Of a DNA stretch of 64,000 nt, positions 39,160 through 47,295 are shown in pieces. The DNA is taken from positions 1 to 64,000 of IMG/VR virus record IMGVR_UViG_3300038410_000026; one strand, 5' to 3'. Under the pieces are notes generated by a model that did no database searches, was not told the origin of the DNA, and worked only from the letters and a program-made list of their open reading frames with translations. The translations under genes and the position numbers were made by a program. The stretch comes from a virus. Positions within the stretch are counted from its first letter, which is position 1. Every line of letters begins with the position of its first letter.

Positions 39160-39588
39160 ATGGGCACGATTTCCATTGTTGCGATAACAATTGCCGTTAC
39201 CGTATCGTTGGCGGCGATTGTTTATGTGGTTTATGCGGCGCTTCGCGCTCTACTTGATTTACGTAAACATCTTGAGAGCCTGTGCGCTGCTGTCCAAAAG
39301 GAAACCGAGGCGGTGATCGACTCCGGACAGAACATGGGAAAGCTGGTGATGTTCTCACAGGATCTCCGCAAGCTCGTCGAGATGCAGGCCGAGCAATTAA
39401 AGGCCACCCAAGAGACCATCAAGCTGCTGCACAACTCTCTGTTTTCAGAAGACAGCAAGGGCTACATCCCGTACTCCGAGGAGGCAGCGAACAAGGCGGC
39501 GGATCTGTTTGAGGAGATGGCTTCCGATCCCGAGATTCAGAGAAAGAAGAACCGGGACGTGTGGAAGAATTTGAGGTACAGCGAATGA
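39160..39588 (+). CDS. Membrane-anchored helical protein
   Basis: 142 residues from the ATG at 39160. One N-terminal transmembrane helix (SIVAITIAVTVSLAAIVYVV) followed by a coiled-coil (about 30-95). No strong ribosome site. Possibly a spanin-like or envelope protein; uncertain. Confidence 0.6.
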   Translation: MGTISIVAITIAVTVSLAAIVYVVYAALRALLDLRKHLESLCAAVQKETEAVIDSGQNMGKLVMFSQDLRKLVEMQAEQLKATQETIKLLHNSLFSEDSKGYIPYSEEAANKAADLFEEMASDPEIQRKKNRDVWKNLRYSE

Positions 39589-40313
39589 CAAGAGAGAAGT
39601 TTATCCGTGTCACCAAGCGGATTCTGGATCGCACGAAGGAGGGAGAATCGACAGCGGCAGTAGCCGAAAGGATTGCCGACGCGCTGGAGATGCTGATGGA
39701 CATTGAAGGCGATGCGCCCGCTCCAGAAGCAGAGCCGGTCGATTGGCCGGTTGTCGAAATGGAGCCGCCCAAAAAACCTCCTGTACGTGCCGAAATTGTC
39801 TCGATTCCAGACTCACCCGCCGTGATCCCATCTTCTGGCCAGCCGATTACCATCTACAGTACCCGTCCTCAAACCGAGCCGAGCAAGCCTCAGTTCTTTT
39901 CTCAACAGGAAATCATGGATCGCGTAAAATTCGCAATCGATCTTTTTCAGAGAGCCACCCCAGGAAAGATCGTTGTGGTCCCTGATGGCACCAACACCGA
40001 GCTAAGTCTTGACAGAGACATCGTTTCAGACGTAGTTTCGGGAACCATCAAGATCACCTATAGCCTATCCGGCCAAGTGGCCCCTTCTCCTAGCGACCCC
40101 TATAAAACAGAGCCAATGTCCATAGACCGGATAGCCTACGAAGTCGTATCGGTGCTCGAAGACCCGCTTCCTTCTCCTGACGACCTAATGGTAAAAATCA
40201 GGCAGAGGGCGAGAGAGGTGTTCCGAGCGGGGCCGAAAGAGATCCGGAGTTCCACTCCGGTACGAACTGGCTCGTTGAGGTTTGATTCCTCTTCTCCGCA
40301 CACGGAAGTCTAG
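39585..40313 (+). CDS. Hypothetical protein
   Basis: 242 residues from an ATG overlapping the previous stop by 4 nt. An N-terminal helical part, a Pro-rich linker (EPVDWPVVEMEPPKKPPV), and a middle strand-rich part (GKIVVVPDGTNTELSLDR). No family recognised. Confidence 0.55.
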   Translation: MTREKFIRVTKRILDRTKEGESTAAVAERIADALEMLMDIEGDAPAPEAEPVDWPVVEMEPPKKPPVRAEIVSIPDSPAVIPSSGQPITIYSTRPQTEPSKPQFFSQQEIMDRVKFAIDLFQRATPGKIVVVPDGTNTELSLDRDIVSDVVSGTIKITYSLSGQVAPSPSDPYKTEPMSIDRIAYEVVSVLEDPLPSPDDLMVKIRQRAREVFRAGPKEIRSSTPVRTGSLRFDSSSPHTEV

Positions 40314-40335
40314 CCGCTCCAATCGTATATTTTTC

Positions 40336-40365
40336 TTGAGTCAGTACCGATAGTACGATTAGACT
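40336..40365 (+). promoter_or_regulatory. Promoter before the packaging operon
   Basis: TTGAGT, 18-bp spacer, TAGACT. An AATCGTA/TACGATT dyad (about 40321-40360) overlaps it. The transcript would begin with the structured leader at 40366. Confidence 0.5.
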
Positions 40366-40455
40366 GTCCACGAGGGCCTATGAAAGCATGACTTCTCTTT
40401 TGCGAGGGGTATGCTCTGCGCGTATAGATGCGCAGCCGGAGTATGGACTAGCCCT
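40366..40455 (+). ncRNA. Structured leader RNA, possible pseudoknot
   Basis: GUCCA (40366-40370) pairs with UGGAC (40444-40448). Inside are two hairpins: CAU(G)ACUUCUC/GAGGGGUAUG (40387-40413, one bulged G) and CUGCGC/GCGCAG (40416-40435). AGGGC (40373-40377) can also pair with GCCCU (40451-40455), crossing the first stem. The fold precedes the holin-like and terminase genes. No known riboswitch was recognised. Confidence 0.45.
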
Positions 40456-40494
40456 TTACCCTATAAAAACAAAACGGATAAAGGACGATGCCAA

Positions 40495-40779
40495 ATGAAC
40501 CTCCTGCTTTTCCTGCTTCCTTTCGTGGCGGCTCAATCGGTAGATCTGGTTCCCGACAAGCTCGAAAAGATCGGGATCATCGGTTTGATGGGAGTAGCGA
40601 TATGGGTGCAATACCGAGAAAACCGCGCCAAGGAGGCACACAATCTGAAGATGGCAGAAAGCCTCACATCTACCTTGGCGGTAATCGAATCGATGACGGA
40701 GGCCCTGGAGAGGCTTTCAAAGAAAATCGAGGGATGTCCCCAGTGGAGAGACTCATTGACGAATTCCACCGAAAAATGA
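40495..40779 (+). CDS. Holin-like membrane protein
   Basis: 94 residues from the ATG at 40495 (AAAGGA 8 nt before). A hydrophobic N-terminus (LLLFLLPFVAAQS) and a second segment (GIIGLMGVAIWVQ), then a charged coiled-coil tail. Size and layout are holin-like, next to the packaging genes. Confidence 0.55.
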   Translation: MNLLLFLLPFVAAQSVDLVPDKLEKIGIIGLMGVAIWVQYRENRAKEAHNLKMAESLTSTLAVIESMTEALERLSKKIEGCPQWRDSLTNSTEK

Positions 40780-40817
40780 TTACAATGAAAGACAGGATCG
40801 ATAAAATCGCCACCTGA
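40776..40817 (+). CDS. 13-residue ORF coupling two genes
   Basis: MITMKDRIDKIAT. It overlaps the holin-like stop by 4 nt (ATGA) and its stop touches the start of the terminase-small-like gene (TGATG). It may only pass ribosomes between the two. Confidence 0.3.
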   Translation: MITMKDRIDKIAT

Positions 40818-41212
40818 TGGCCAAGAAGAAACCTACGGCTCTAGCTGTAGTCCCTTCTGTTGAGAAGGAGAAGCTGCCTTCCGAAGTTACCTCCTCCAAG
40901 CTTTATCAGCGTAAAAAAGTCAACAAAAACAACCTGCCCAATTACCAGGAGCGGATGCTCCTGCTGTTTGCCCCTCACATCATTCCCGAGACGATGAAGT
41001 CGATTTATTCCCAGGTGAAGGAAGGGAACAAGGACGCCATTCAGTTGGCGCTCCAGATCTATAACTTCATCCAGCGTCAGGGCGGAGTTTCGGTTGTCAA
41101 CAATATCTTCAACCAGAACAACAACTCTTCCGCCAATGAACGCGCCTTTGACGCCATCGCCCGCCGCCTCGGAGAATCCGTAGAGACCATCACTCTCAAG
41201 CCGGAGAACTGA
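40817..41212 (+). CDS. Putative small terminase or pre-terminase protein
   Basis: 131 residues just before the large terminase. A basic N-terminus, central helices (ETMKSIYSQVKEGNKDAIQL) and an Asn-rich patch. Position fits a small terminase subunit but no HTH signature is clear. Confidence 0.5.
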   Translation: MAKKKPTALAVVPSVEKEKLPSEVTSSKLYQRKKVNKNNLPNYQERMLLLFAPHIIPETMKSIYSQVKEGNKDAIQLALQIYNFIQRQGGVSVVNNIFNQNNNSSANERAFDAIARRLGESVETITLKPEN

Positions 41213-41213
41213 T

Positions 41214-43376
41214 ATGCCGCGAGACGCGGGCGTCACCGAATTGATCGAATACTTCGATCAGCCCGAGCGTGCCGAGCAGTTGGACAAGCTGACCGCCAAG
41301 GAGATGCGCGTCATCGAGGCAGAGATTGAGCGTTGCCAGCGCGATTTCGTTTATTGCGCCCGCAACTATTTTTGGATCACGGATAAGGATGGAGTGGATC
41401 AGCTATTCGACCTGTGGGAATCGCAGGAGTTAATCCTCGAAAAACTGGATTACCTTTCGCAGCGTAAGCGGCCTCGCCGCCTCATGGTCATCAAGGCCCG
41501 CCAGCTTGGTTGCAGTTTGTTGATCGAGGCTCTGATTGCGTGGCAGACGATGTTCTACCCCAATCAGAATGCGCTGATCGTATCCCATTCGGACGATCAT
41601 GGCGGCTACCTGTTCTCGCTGATGCTGCACATCTACGATCAGATGCCGTGGTGGCTCAAGCCCATGCTCGCCACGCGCAAGTACGACACGGGCCTCCATT
41701 TCGCCAATCCAAACCTCGACATGCGCCGCATCAGCCCAGGGATGAACTCCAAGGTTGTGGTGCAGTCGGCCATGCAGACCACGGGCGTCGGCCAAGGCTA
41801 TCGTCTGTCGGCTGTCCATGCCAGTGAATACTCGGACTGGGAGGAGCGCCGGGCCAAGGAGATCATCGATGGCGATCTCCGCTATGCACTATCGGAAAAG
41901 CCCAAGACCTTCGCCATCCTCGAAACGACAGCCAAAGGAGCGGGCACCTACACCGAGAGCCTTTGGCTGGCTAATGTGAAGCTGGCAGAAAGAGCCGAAT
42001 GGTATCCGCTCTTTCTGCCCTGGTTCTTTGAAAAGGGGCGCTTTATTCCCCCGGAAACCGGGTGGGTAGTGCCAGAACGCGAAGCGGCCATGCGTGACCG
42101 CGTGAGCAAGGAATGGGTGCGGTGCGACAATCCGAAGTGCGGACGTTTCAAGGAATCTCATTTCCTGGGAGACCCATTGTTCGGCTTCCCCTGTCCGGAC
42201 TGTGCTTCAGGCATACTGCGGGAATACATATTGCAGGACGATCAGCTTTGTTGGATGTGGCAGGAGCGCATCAACAAGGAAGCCAAGGGTTCGGAGTCGG
42301 TCAAAGAATTACGCCAGGAACTTGCCACAACGCCCGAGGAAGCGTTTCAGTTGACAGGAATCCAGGTTTTTCCTGCCGATTGCCATGAATGGGTGAACGA
42401 GACCGTTGAGCAGTATCCTTTGGCCGTGGGAAACCTCGATGACAAGGGACGCTTTCACGGACCCAAGAGTTGGAAAACCGGAGAGTGCTGGCAGGAGTGG
42501 TGCAGGGCGGATCATCGCTATGAGCCGGAGCACCCGTTGAAAATCTGGGAGTGGCCCGATCTGAAGCGCCGTTATGTGGTTGGCGTGGATGTATCGGAGG
42601 GGATCGGGGACAGTGATTCCGATTCCGACTTCTCGGTGGGCTGGGTCAATAAGTTGGGAGAAAACGGCGGTCCAGATGTGCATGTGGCCACTTACCGCTC
42701 AAACCGCATCGACCCAGGGGCTTTCGCGGTTCCTGTAAACTTTTTGGGGCGCTGGTATAACGATGCCCTGATGAGCATCGAGTACAACATCTTCCAGACC
42801 ACCGCAGATCTGGTCAAGAACTACTTCATGTATCCGAACCTGTTTCGCTGGAAGCATCCGGATAACGACAAGATGTTGAGCCACAAGGTTCATTGGATGA
42901 CCCAGATAAACACCAAGTCGAAGCTGTGGCAAACCGCCATCAAATGGTTACGGGCAAGGCTGTGGGTTGTCCGAGATCCCATTTTCGCGGAGGAAATGAA
43001 GAGGTTTCAGAAGGAAGACTACGAGGACAAGAAAGCTTCGGCGGCATCGGGAAGCCATGACGACGTGATTATGGCGGCTATGATCGCCCTTTATACCAGT
43101 CACGATCTCGATTGGGATGAGGCCGGGGTAGGGACTCCCCAGCATATTGCCAGCGATGCCGTTCTGCCTTCCGCCAACTGGATGATGCGCTGTCGGCGCT
43201 GCGACCATGCTTTTCCGGCAGACAAGCCATCGGTTCCAGGATGTCCGAATTGCGGTTCGATCATGCTATCTGGGCGCAAGATGGAATCGGAAAGCGCAGC
43301 CCGGACCCTTGATTTTCAGGAAATGGCATATAAAGGTCGAGGAAGTAGCGAGAATTTCGATTACGATCTATTGTGA
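41214..43376 (+). CDS. Terminase large subunit
   Basis: 720 residues. ATPase motif I is the deviant KARQLGCS near residue 88, typical of large terminases; the RNase-H-like nuclease domain has VGVDVSEGIG with acidic residues near residue 460 and GSHDDVIMA near residue 616. The C-terminus adds a zinc ribbon (RCRRCDHAF...CPNCGS). An internal CDNPKCG...CPDC pair near residue 300 is a second metal site. The enzyme packages and cuts the genome. GGAG lies 7 nt before the ATG. Confidence 0.93.
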   Translation: MPRDAGVTELIEYFDQPERAEQLDKLTAKEMRVIEAEIERCQRDFVYCARNYFWITDKDGVDQLFDLWESQELILEKLDYLSQRKRPRRLMVIKARQLGCSLLIEALIAWQTMFYPNQNALIVSHSDDHGGYLFSLMLHIYDQMPWWLKPMLATRKYDTGLHFANPNLDMRRISPGMNSKVVVQSAMQTTGVGQGYRLSAVHASEYSDWEERRAKEIIDGDLRYALSEKPKTFAILETTAKGAGTYTESLWLANVKLAERAEWYPLFLPWFFEKGRFIPPETGWVVPEREAAMRDRVSKEWVRCDNPKCGRFKESHFLGDPLFGFPCPDCASGILREYILQDDQLCWMWQERINKEAKGSESVKELRQELATTPEEAFQLTGIQVFPADCHEWVNETVEQYPLAVGNLDDKGRFHGPKSWKTGECWQEWCRADHRYEPEHPLKIWEWPDLKRRYVVGVDVSEGIGDSDSDSDFSVGWVNKLGENGGPDVHVATYRSNRIDPGAFAVPVNFLGRWYNDALMSIEYNIFQTTADLVKNYFMYPNLFRWKHPDNDKMLSHKVHWMTQINTKSKLWQTAIKWLRARLWVVRDPIFAEEMKRFQKEDYEDKKASAASGSHDDVIMAAMIALYTSHDLDWDEAGVGTPQHIASDAVLPSANWMMRCRRCDHAFPADKPSVPGCPNCGSIMLSGRKMESESAARTLDFQEMAYKGRGSSENFDYDLL

Positions 43377-43383
43377 GGAGCCT

Positions 43384-43920
43384 ATGGCGAAAGGCAAGGA
43401 AGTTACATTTTCTGTTGACATTAACCTATCTGAACATAATGTCAACTTATTGCTGGCTTCAGCTAAACAGTCCGGACCCAGTTCTCAAATCATCGGACGC
43501 ATGGCGGCGGGGGTCCTGACTGAAATCGCAGAAGGTGGGGTGCTGCTTCCTAAGTCGGTGGTAGACCGGATCGTGGAGATGATGGGCAGCTTATCCAACC
43601 CCCGTGACCTGATCCCGGTGGTTGAAAAAGCATATAACCGCAAAGACGGGCAGGTGGCCGCTGAATGGCGCATCGATCCGATCTATATGCCTTATCTCGA
43701 AGATGCGGCCATCTCGCAGGGCAGAACCGTGCAGCAGCTAATCCAGGATTGCATGGACACGGCCATGGACAAGGGGTGGTTGTACGAGCTTGATCCGCAG
43801 CCCCACAGGCTCTTGATCACAGCCGAAGACATGGAAGCATTGCGTGGGGCGCTGGGCAAGGATGATGTCCACGGCTCTGATCTCGTGGAATACATTCTTC
43901 AGCAGCGAGAGGCAGCCTAA
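43384..43920 (+). CDS. Hypothetical protein between terminase and portal
   Basis: 178 residues from the ATG at 43384 (GAGGAG before). Helical with IDPIYMPYLEDAAISQGRTV, which recalls uncharacterised phage head-region proteins and ribbon-helix-helix dimers. Overlaps the next gene by 1 nt. Confidence 0.6.
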   Translation: MAKGKEVTFSVDINLSEHNVNLLLASAKQSGPSSQIIGRMAAGVLTEIAEGGVLLPKSVVDRIVEMMGSLSNPRDLIPVVEKAYNRKDGQVAAEWRIDPIYMPYLEDAAISQGRTVQQLIQDCMDTAMDKGWLYELDPQPHRLLITAEDMEALRGALGKDDVHGSDLVEYILQQREAA

Positions 43921-44309
43921 TGCCGATTTACGAAGCACTATGCGAACGGTGCAACGTAAAAACCGAATGGTATGCCAAGTCGCGTACCGACGAGAATAAG
44001 CCCTGCCGATGCTGCGGAGGCGAAACGAGACGTTTGGCGAGCGCGTTTGGTGTGATCTGGACGGGCGCAATTACGCCGAAGTACACCGATCACAACAAAC
44101 CCGATTCGGCTGGTCCGCACTGGGCCTATCGGGTGCGAAGCTCGAAGAGCGGAAATCCCGAGCCGGTGCTGATCGACACGTGGGCCAAGCAGAAGCAGTT
44201 CTGCAAGGAAGAAGGATTGGTGGTTCCGTCTGATTTGCCGTCCAATGCGGAGGTTTCTGCGGATGGAAAGAAGCTCCAATCGGCTGGCATGTCCGGACAG
44301 TGGATATAA
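43920..44309 (+). CDS. FmdB-type zinc-ribbon protein
   Basis: 129 residues. MPIYEALCERCNVKTEW and KPCRCCGGETRRL are the FmdB/CxxC zinc ribbon, commonly found near phage terminase genes. The rest is a variable tail. Confidence 0.7.
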   Translation: MPIYEALCERCNVKTEWYAKSRTDENKPCRCCGGETRRLASAFGVIWTGAITPKYTDHNKPDSAGPHWAYRVRSSKSGNPEPVLIDTWAKQKQFCKEEGLVVPSDLPSNAEVSADGKKLQSAGMSGQWI

Positions 44310-44318
44310 AGAAAACCA

Positions 44319-44334
44319 CGTCCAGATCTGGACA
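44319..44334. promoter_or_regulatory. Palindrome copy CGTCCAGATCTGGACA
   Basis: 15 of 16 positions match. It ends 6 nt before the portal ATG (GGACATAAACT-ATG), the same spacing as at 2396 and 13881. Confidence 0.6.
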
Positions 44335-44340
44335 TAAACT

Positions 44341-46209
44341 ATGGCTACTTTGGAGTTGGTTCCTCGCGGCCCGGTGGCTTATGGCCGCAGCGGAAACATG
44401 GACTATGCCGATGACTATCGGCGGAAAATGATCAAGTGGCGGGATGCTGCCCGCGACGAAGCCATCAATACCGTTCGTCTCAATCCAGAATTCACGGATG
44501 TCGGCAAGTACATCGATTGGATTGAAGGACGCCAGTGGAGAGAAGATCGACCGAAGTACCGTTCCCGCTTCTTCGACAACCGGGTAGCCCGCCTCCGCGT
44601 TGATTCCATCAGCTTGTTGACCGACATCCGGCCCGCGCTTGAAGTGACGGCGGCAGTGCAGGCATACGAAACCCAAGCCAAACTCTGCGAGGCCATCGTC
44701 AAGCATGAGTGGTACAGGCTGAACCTAGATCTTGAAATCGGTAAGGTTATCGATCACGCTCTGTTTTCAGTGGGTTACTGGAAAATCGGCGCTCTGATGC
44801 CGGGGGTTATGACGATATCCCCTTGCGGTATGGATAAAGTCTTGCCCATCATGCCGGGAGACAGTCTTCAGGAATCAGTGGGTGTTTTATATCGTGGTTA
44901 CAAGCCAATACAATATTTCCGTGCGAAATGGGGGGAGAAGGCCAACGGTCTTGAGAAGTACGCCACCAGCATCACCTGGACCAATAGTTCAAACGAATAC
45001 GTAAGGCCGGGTCACATCACCGAATACACCTGGAACTCGCTCTCCCCACAGATGAAGCGGCACCTCGGTATGCGCTCCATGCGCAAGCAACCCCAGGACC
45101 GCAGCCCCTTTCCGGTGATCGAACACGAAGAATATTGGATTGACGATCCCGAGATCAACGATTCCGAGGTGGAGGTGACGGTCAAAGATCCGGATATGTC
45201 GCCATCCGATCACAACTATTGGTATCTGGTCCCCGCTGGCGGAAGGCTATGGCCGCGCAAGCGGCTGATCGTTTTCGGCGGCGACAAGATCATGTACGAC
45301 GGCCCGAGCCCTTATTGGCACGGGCTTTACCCCTTTGCCGAACTGATTCTGAATCCCATGGTCTGGGCTCCGGGCGGTCTGTCGAAGTATCGGGACATGA
45401 TGCCCATCGCAAAGGCTCTCAACGAGGTGGGTGCCGGGACGCTAGATGTGGTGAAGCGGGCCATTAACCCGGTGGTGGTCACCAAGGAAGGCGCGATCCG
45501 CCAGCAGACCTTCGAGCAGTTTCAGCCGGATATGCCGGGAGGCAGGCTGAAGATGACCCCCAACTCCTCGGTGTCTCAGGACCTGCGATACATCGATCCG
45601 CCCAATATACCGGCCTATGTGGGGACCTTCCATCAATACATCAACCAGGAATTCGACCGTCTCTCCGGGACATTGGATATAAACAAATTGAGCGGTAAGA
45701 AACAGGTTCCTGGGGGCGACACCATCGAACAGATGCGGGATTCCATGCAGACCGGATTCCGGTTGGAGTCGCGCTACATGGAGCCTTTTCTGCGCGACGT
45801 TGGAGCACAGTTCATCTCGAATATCTTTCAGTTCTATACGCGCCAGCAGCGCATGAGGATTCTCGGGGCGGACGGTCTTACCTGGGAAGACTTCGACTAC
45901 GATCCGGACAACATGACCCCCTGGTCTGAACCACGCTATGATCACTGGAAAAAGTTCGTCATCCGTGTAGCTCCGGGGTCTTTGCATGGTGGAGCCAAGG
46001 ATCGCAACAAGCAGGTGGCCATCGCCCTATTCCGCTTGGGAGCAATCTCCCGCAGGCATCTGCTCCGCACGCTAGATTTTCCGGATGGGTTAATCGAGAA
46101 GGTCGAGCAAGAACTAAAAACGGAGCGAGAATCACTGCCTCCTATGGCCACTGGCAAGGGCCGCGTCCCCCGCATGACTCGCAGCGCCCGCAACGCCAGC
46201 CCCTTCTAG
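44341..46209 (+). CDS. Portal protein
   Basis: 622 residues. It follows the large terminase and precedes the scaffold-like and capsid genes. Signature segments are WIEGRQWREDRPKYRS, a hydrophobic region near 140-160, AKALNEVGAGTLDVVKRAI and QMRDSMQTGFRLESRYMEPF, as in the portal of podovirus- and siphovirus-type phages. Portals form the dodecameric DNA gate. Its start may be regulated by the palindrome at 44319. Confidence 0.85.
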   Translation: MATLELVPRGPVAYGRSGNMDYADDYRRKMIKWRDAARDEAINTVRLNPEFTDVGKYIDWIEGRQWREDRPKYRSRFFDNRVARLRVDSISLLTDIRPALEVTAAVQAYETQAKLCEAIVKHEWYRLNLDLEIGKVIDHALFSVGYWKIGALMPGVMTISPCGMDKVLPIMPGDSLQESVGVLYRGYKPIQYFRAKWGEKANGLEKYATSITWTNSSNEYVRPGHITEYTWNSLSPQMKRHLGMRSMRKQPQDRSPFPVIEHEEYWIDDPEINDSEVEVTVKDPDMSPSDHNYWYLVPAGGRLWPRKRLIVFGGDKIMYDGPSPYWHGLYPFAELILNPMVWAPGGLSKYRDMMPIAKALNEVGAGTLDVVKRAINPVVVTKEGAIRQQTFEQFQPDMPGGRLKMTPNSSVSQDLRYIDPPNIPAYVGTFHQYINQEFDRLSGTLDINKLSGKKQVPGGDTIEQMRDSMQTGFRLESRYMEPFLRDVGAQFISNIFQFYTRQQRMRILGADGLTWEDFDYDPDNMTPWSEPRYDHWKKFVIRVAPGSLHGGAKDRNKQVAIALFRLGAISRRHLLRTLDFPDGLIEKVEQELKTERESLPPMATGKGRVPRMTRSARNASPF

Positions 46210-46244
46210 TTTCTGTAAACAATTAGAAATAAAGGCACTTACGC

Positions 46245-46273
46245 TTGACAAAGCCAGAAGTGTAACTTATTTT
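46245..46273 (+). promoter_or_regulatory. Promoter before the head genes
   Basis: TTGACA, 17-bp spacer, TATTTT. It lies after the portal stop and before the Arg-rich micropeptides, and should boost the scaffold and capsid genes. Confidence 0.7.
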
Positions 46274-46314
46274 GTTGGTGTCAGCGGCGGTGCGTGACAG
46301 AAAGGGGGTTCTGC

Positions 46315-46353
46315 ATGGCAAGACGAAGGCGGCGTGGCAAGAAAGCGCGGTAG
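46315..46353 (+). CDS. 12-residue arginine-rich peptide
   Basis: MARRRRRGKKAR. AAGGGGG lies 6 nt before the ATG, a strong ribosome site. Nine of twelve residues are Arg or Lys. A similar peptide is encoded at 46452. It could bind DNA or RNA in the head, as the phiX174 J protein does, but this is only inferred. Confidence 0.55.
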   Translation: MARRRRRGKKAR

Positions 46354-46375
46354 TGCTTCTGCCCGAGCGGAGCGC

Positions 46376-46430
46376 GGGACGTAATCTTACGTCATGCGTC
46401 TGATCGCGTCCCGTCTCGATTCAAGACGGG
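46376..46430 (+). promoter_or_regulatory. Hairpins between the micropeptide genes
   Basis: GACGTA-ATCT-TACGTC (46378-46393) and CCCGTCT-N7-AGACGGG (46410-46430) are perfect; CGGGACG/CGTCCCG (46375-46381, 46407-46413) competes with both. No T-tract, so not a simple terminator; may be an RNA switch or processing site. Confidence 0.45.
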
Positions 46431-46451
46431 AATTAAACAAGGAGGTGGAAT

Positions 46452-46493
46452 ATGGCACGTCGAGGCCGTCGCCGTGGTCGGAAACATCGCTAG
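46452..46493 (+). CDS. 13-residue arginine-rich peptide
   Basis: MARRGRRRGRKHR, a near copy of the peptide at 46315. AAGGAGGTGG lies just before the ATG, among the strongest ribosome sites in the window. Confidence 0.55.
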   Translation: MARRGRRRGRKHR

Positions 46494-46507
46494 AAAAGGA
46501 ATCCGCT

Positions 46508-46570
46508 ATGGCTAATCCAAGGCAGTTGGCCCGAAAGGGAAAGAAAAGAATGTCGAAGAGGTGTTACTGA
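46508..46570 (+). CDS. 20-residue basic peptide
   Basis: MANPRQLARKGKKRMSKRCY, with AAAAGGA before it. The stop overlaps the next gene by 1 nt (TGATG). Confidence 0.5.
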   Translation: MANPRQLARKGKKRMSKRCY

Positions 46571-46884
46571 TGGCAAGAGGCAAGGGTCAGTATCAGATTG
46601 TGGGCGATGAGCAGAAACTGAGCCACAAGCCGGTTAGCTCTCCGTCCGCGAATCCGAAGAGTGGGCAATCGCAACTCGTAGGAGATTCGGTTTCCCTTTC
46701 GCGCACGCCCGTACAATCACCCTCCGCCAATCCTCGCAGCGGACAATTCGATTTGGTCGGGGATACTGTTTCGCTGAATCGTACTCCCGTGAAGGGATGG
46801 GGTTCGGCTGCGAATCTTCCGATGTCTGAACGCGCTATTCAGCAGTCGAACACGGCTGCTGGAAAAGGCGGCAAGAAGAAGTAA
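46570..46884 (+). CDS. Repeat-containing small head-region protein
   Basis: 104 residues from the ATG at 46570. Three copies of a SPSANP(K/R)SGQ...LVGD.VSL(S/N)RTPV motif of about 27 residues fill the first 75 residues, then a basic end. Repeats of this sort suggest a structural or decoration role. Confidence 0.6.
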   Translation: MARGKGQYQIVGDEQKLSHKPVSSPSANPKSGQSQLVGDSVSLSRTPVQSPSANPRSGQFDLVGDTVSLNRTPVKGWGSAANLPMSERAIQQSNTAAGKGGKKK

Positions 46885-47280
46885 ATGGCTGATACCCTGC
46901 CCTTCCCGGCTACCCCTCCAGCCGTGCGATCCCAACAGACCGCAGCGCCCGCTCCGGTCTTCATGATGGCTGGCCGAGACCAGATGATGGCACAGCGGCC
47001 AGGAATGCAGCAGCAACCCGGCGCAGCGGGGAATCCGATTCAGCAGTTGAAGTCCAAACTGGGCGAACTGGAAACCCTGACCGGGGACCTGATGATTCTG
47101 CTGAGGACCGTGCATCCGCCGTCCGGAGCGTTGCTTGTTCCGATTGCGCAGGCTGGAAAGGCTTTAATGTCGCAGGTTGCGGAAATTGAGCAGAGAGCGA
47201 GCGGGGCGCTTCCCTCGGGTTCTGAGGGTGCTCCGGTTCCGACACCTGCGGAGGGGGCTCCGAGAAGGGCAGCGGCCTAA
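46885..47280 (+). CDS. Hypothetical head-region protein
   Basis: 131 residues: a Pro/Ala-rich first part, a helix-rich middle (QQLKSKLGELETLTGDLMIL) and an Ala/Pro tail. Lies directly before the scaffold-like gene. Not recognised. Confidence 0.55.
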   Translation: MADTLPFPATPPAVRSQQTAAPAPVFMMAGRDQMMAQRPGMQQQPGAAGNPIQQLKSKLGELETLTGDLMILLRTVHPPSGALLVPIAQAGKALMSQVAEIEQRASGALPSGSEGAPVPTPAEGAPRRAAA

Positions 47281-47295
47281 AGAGAGAGGGATGGA

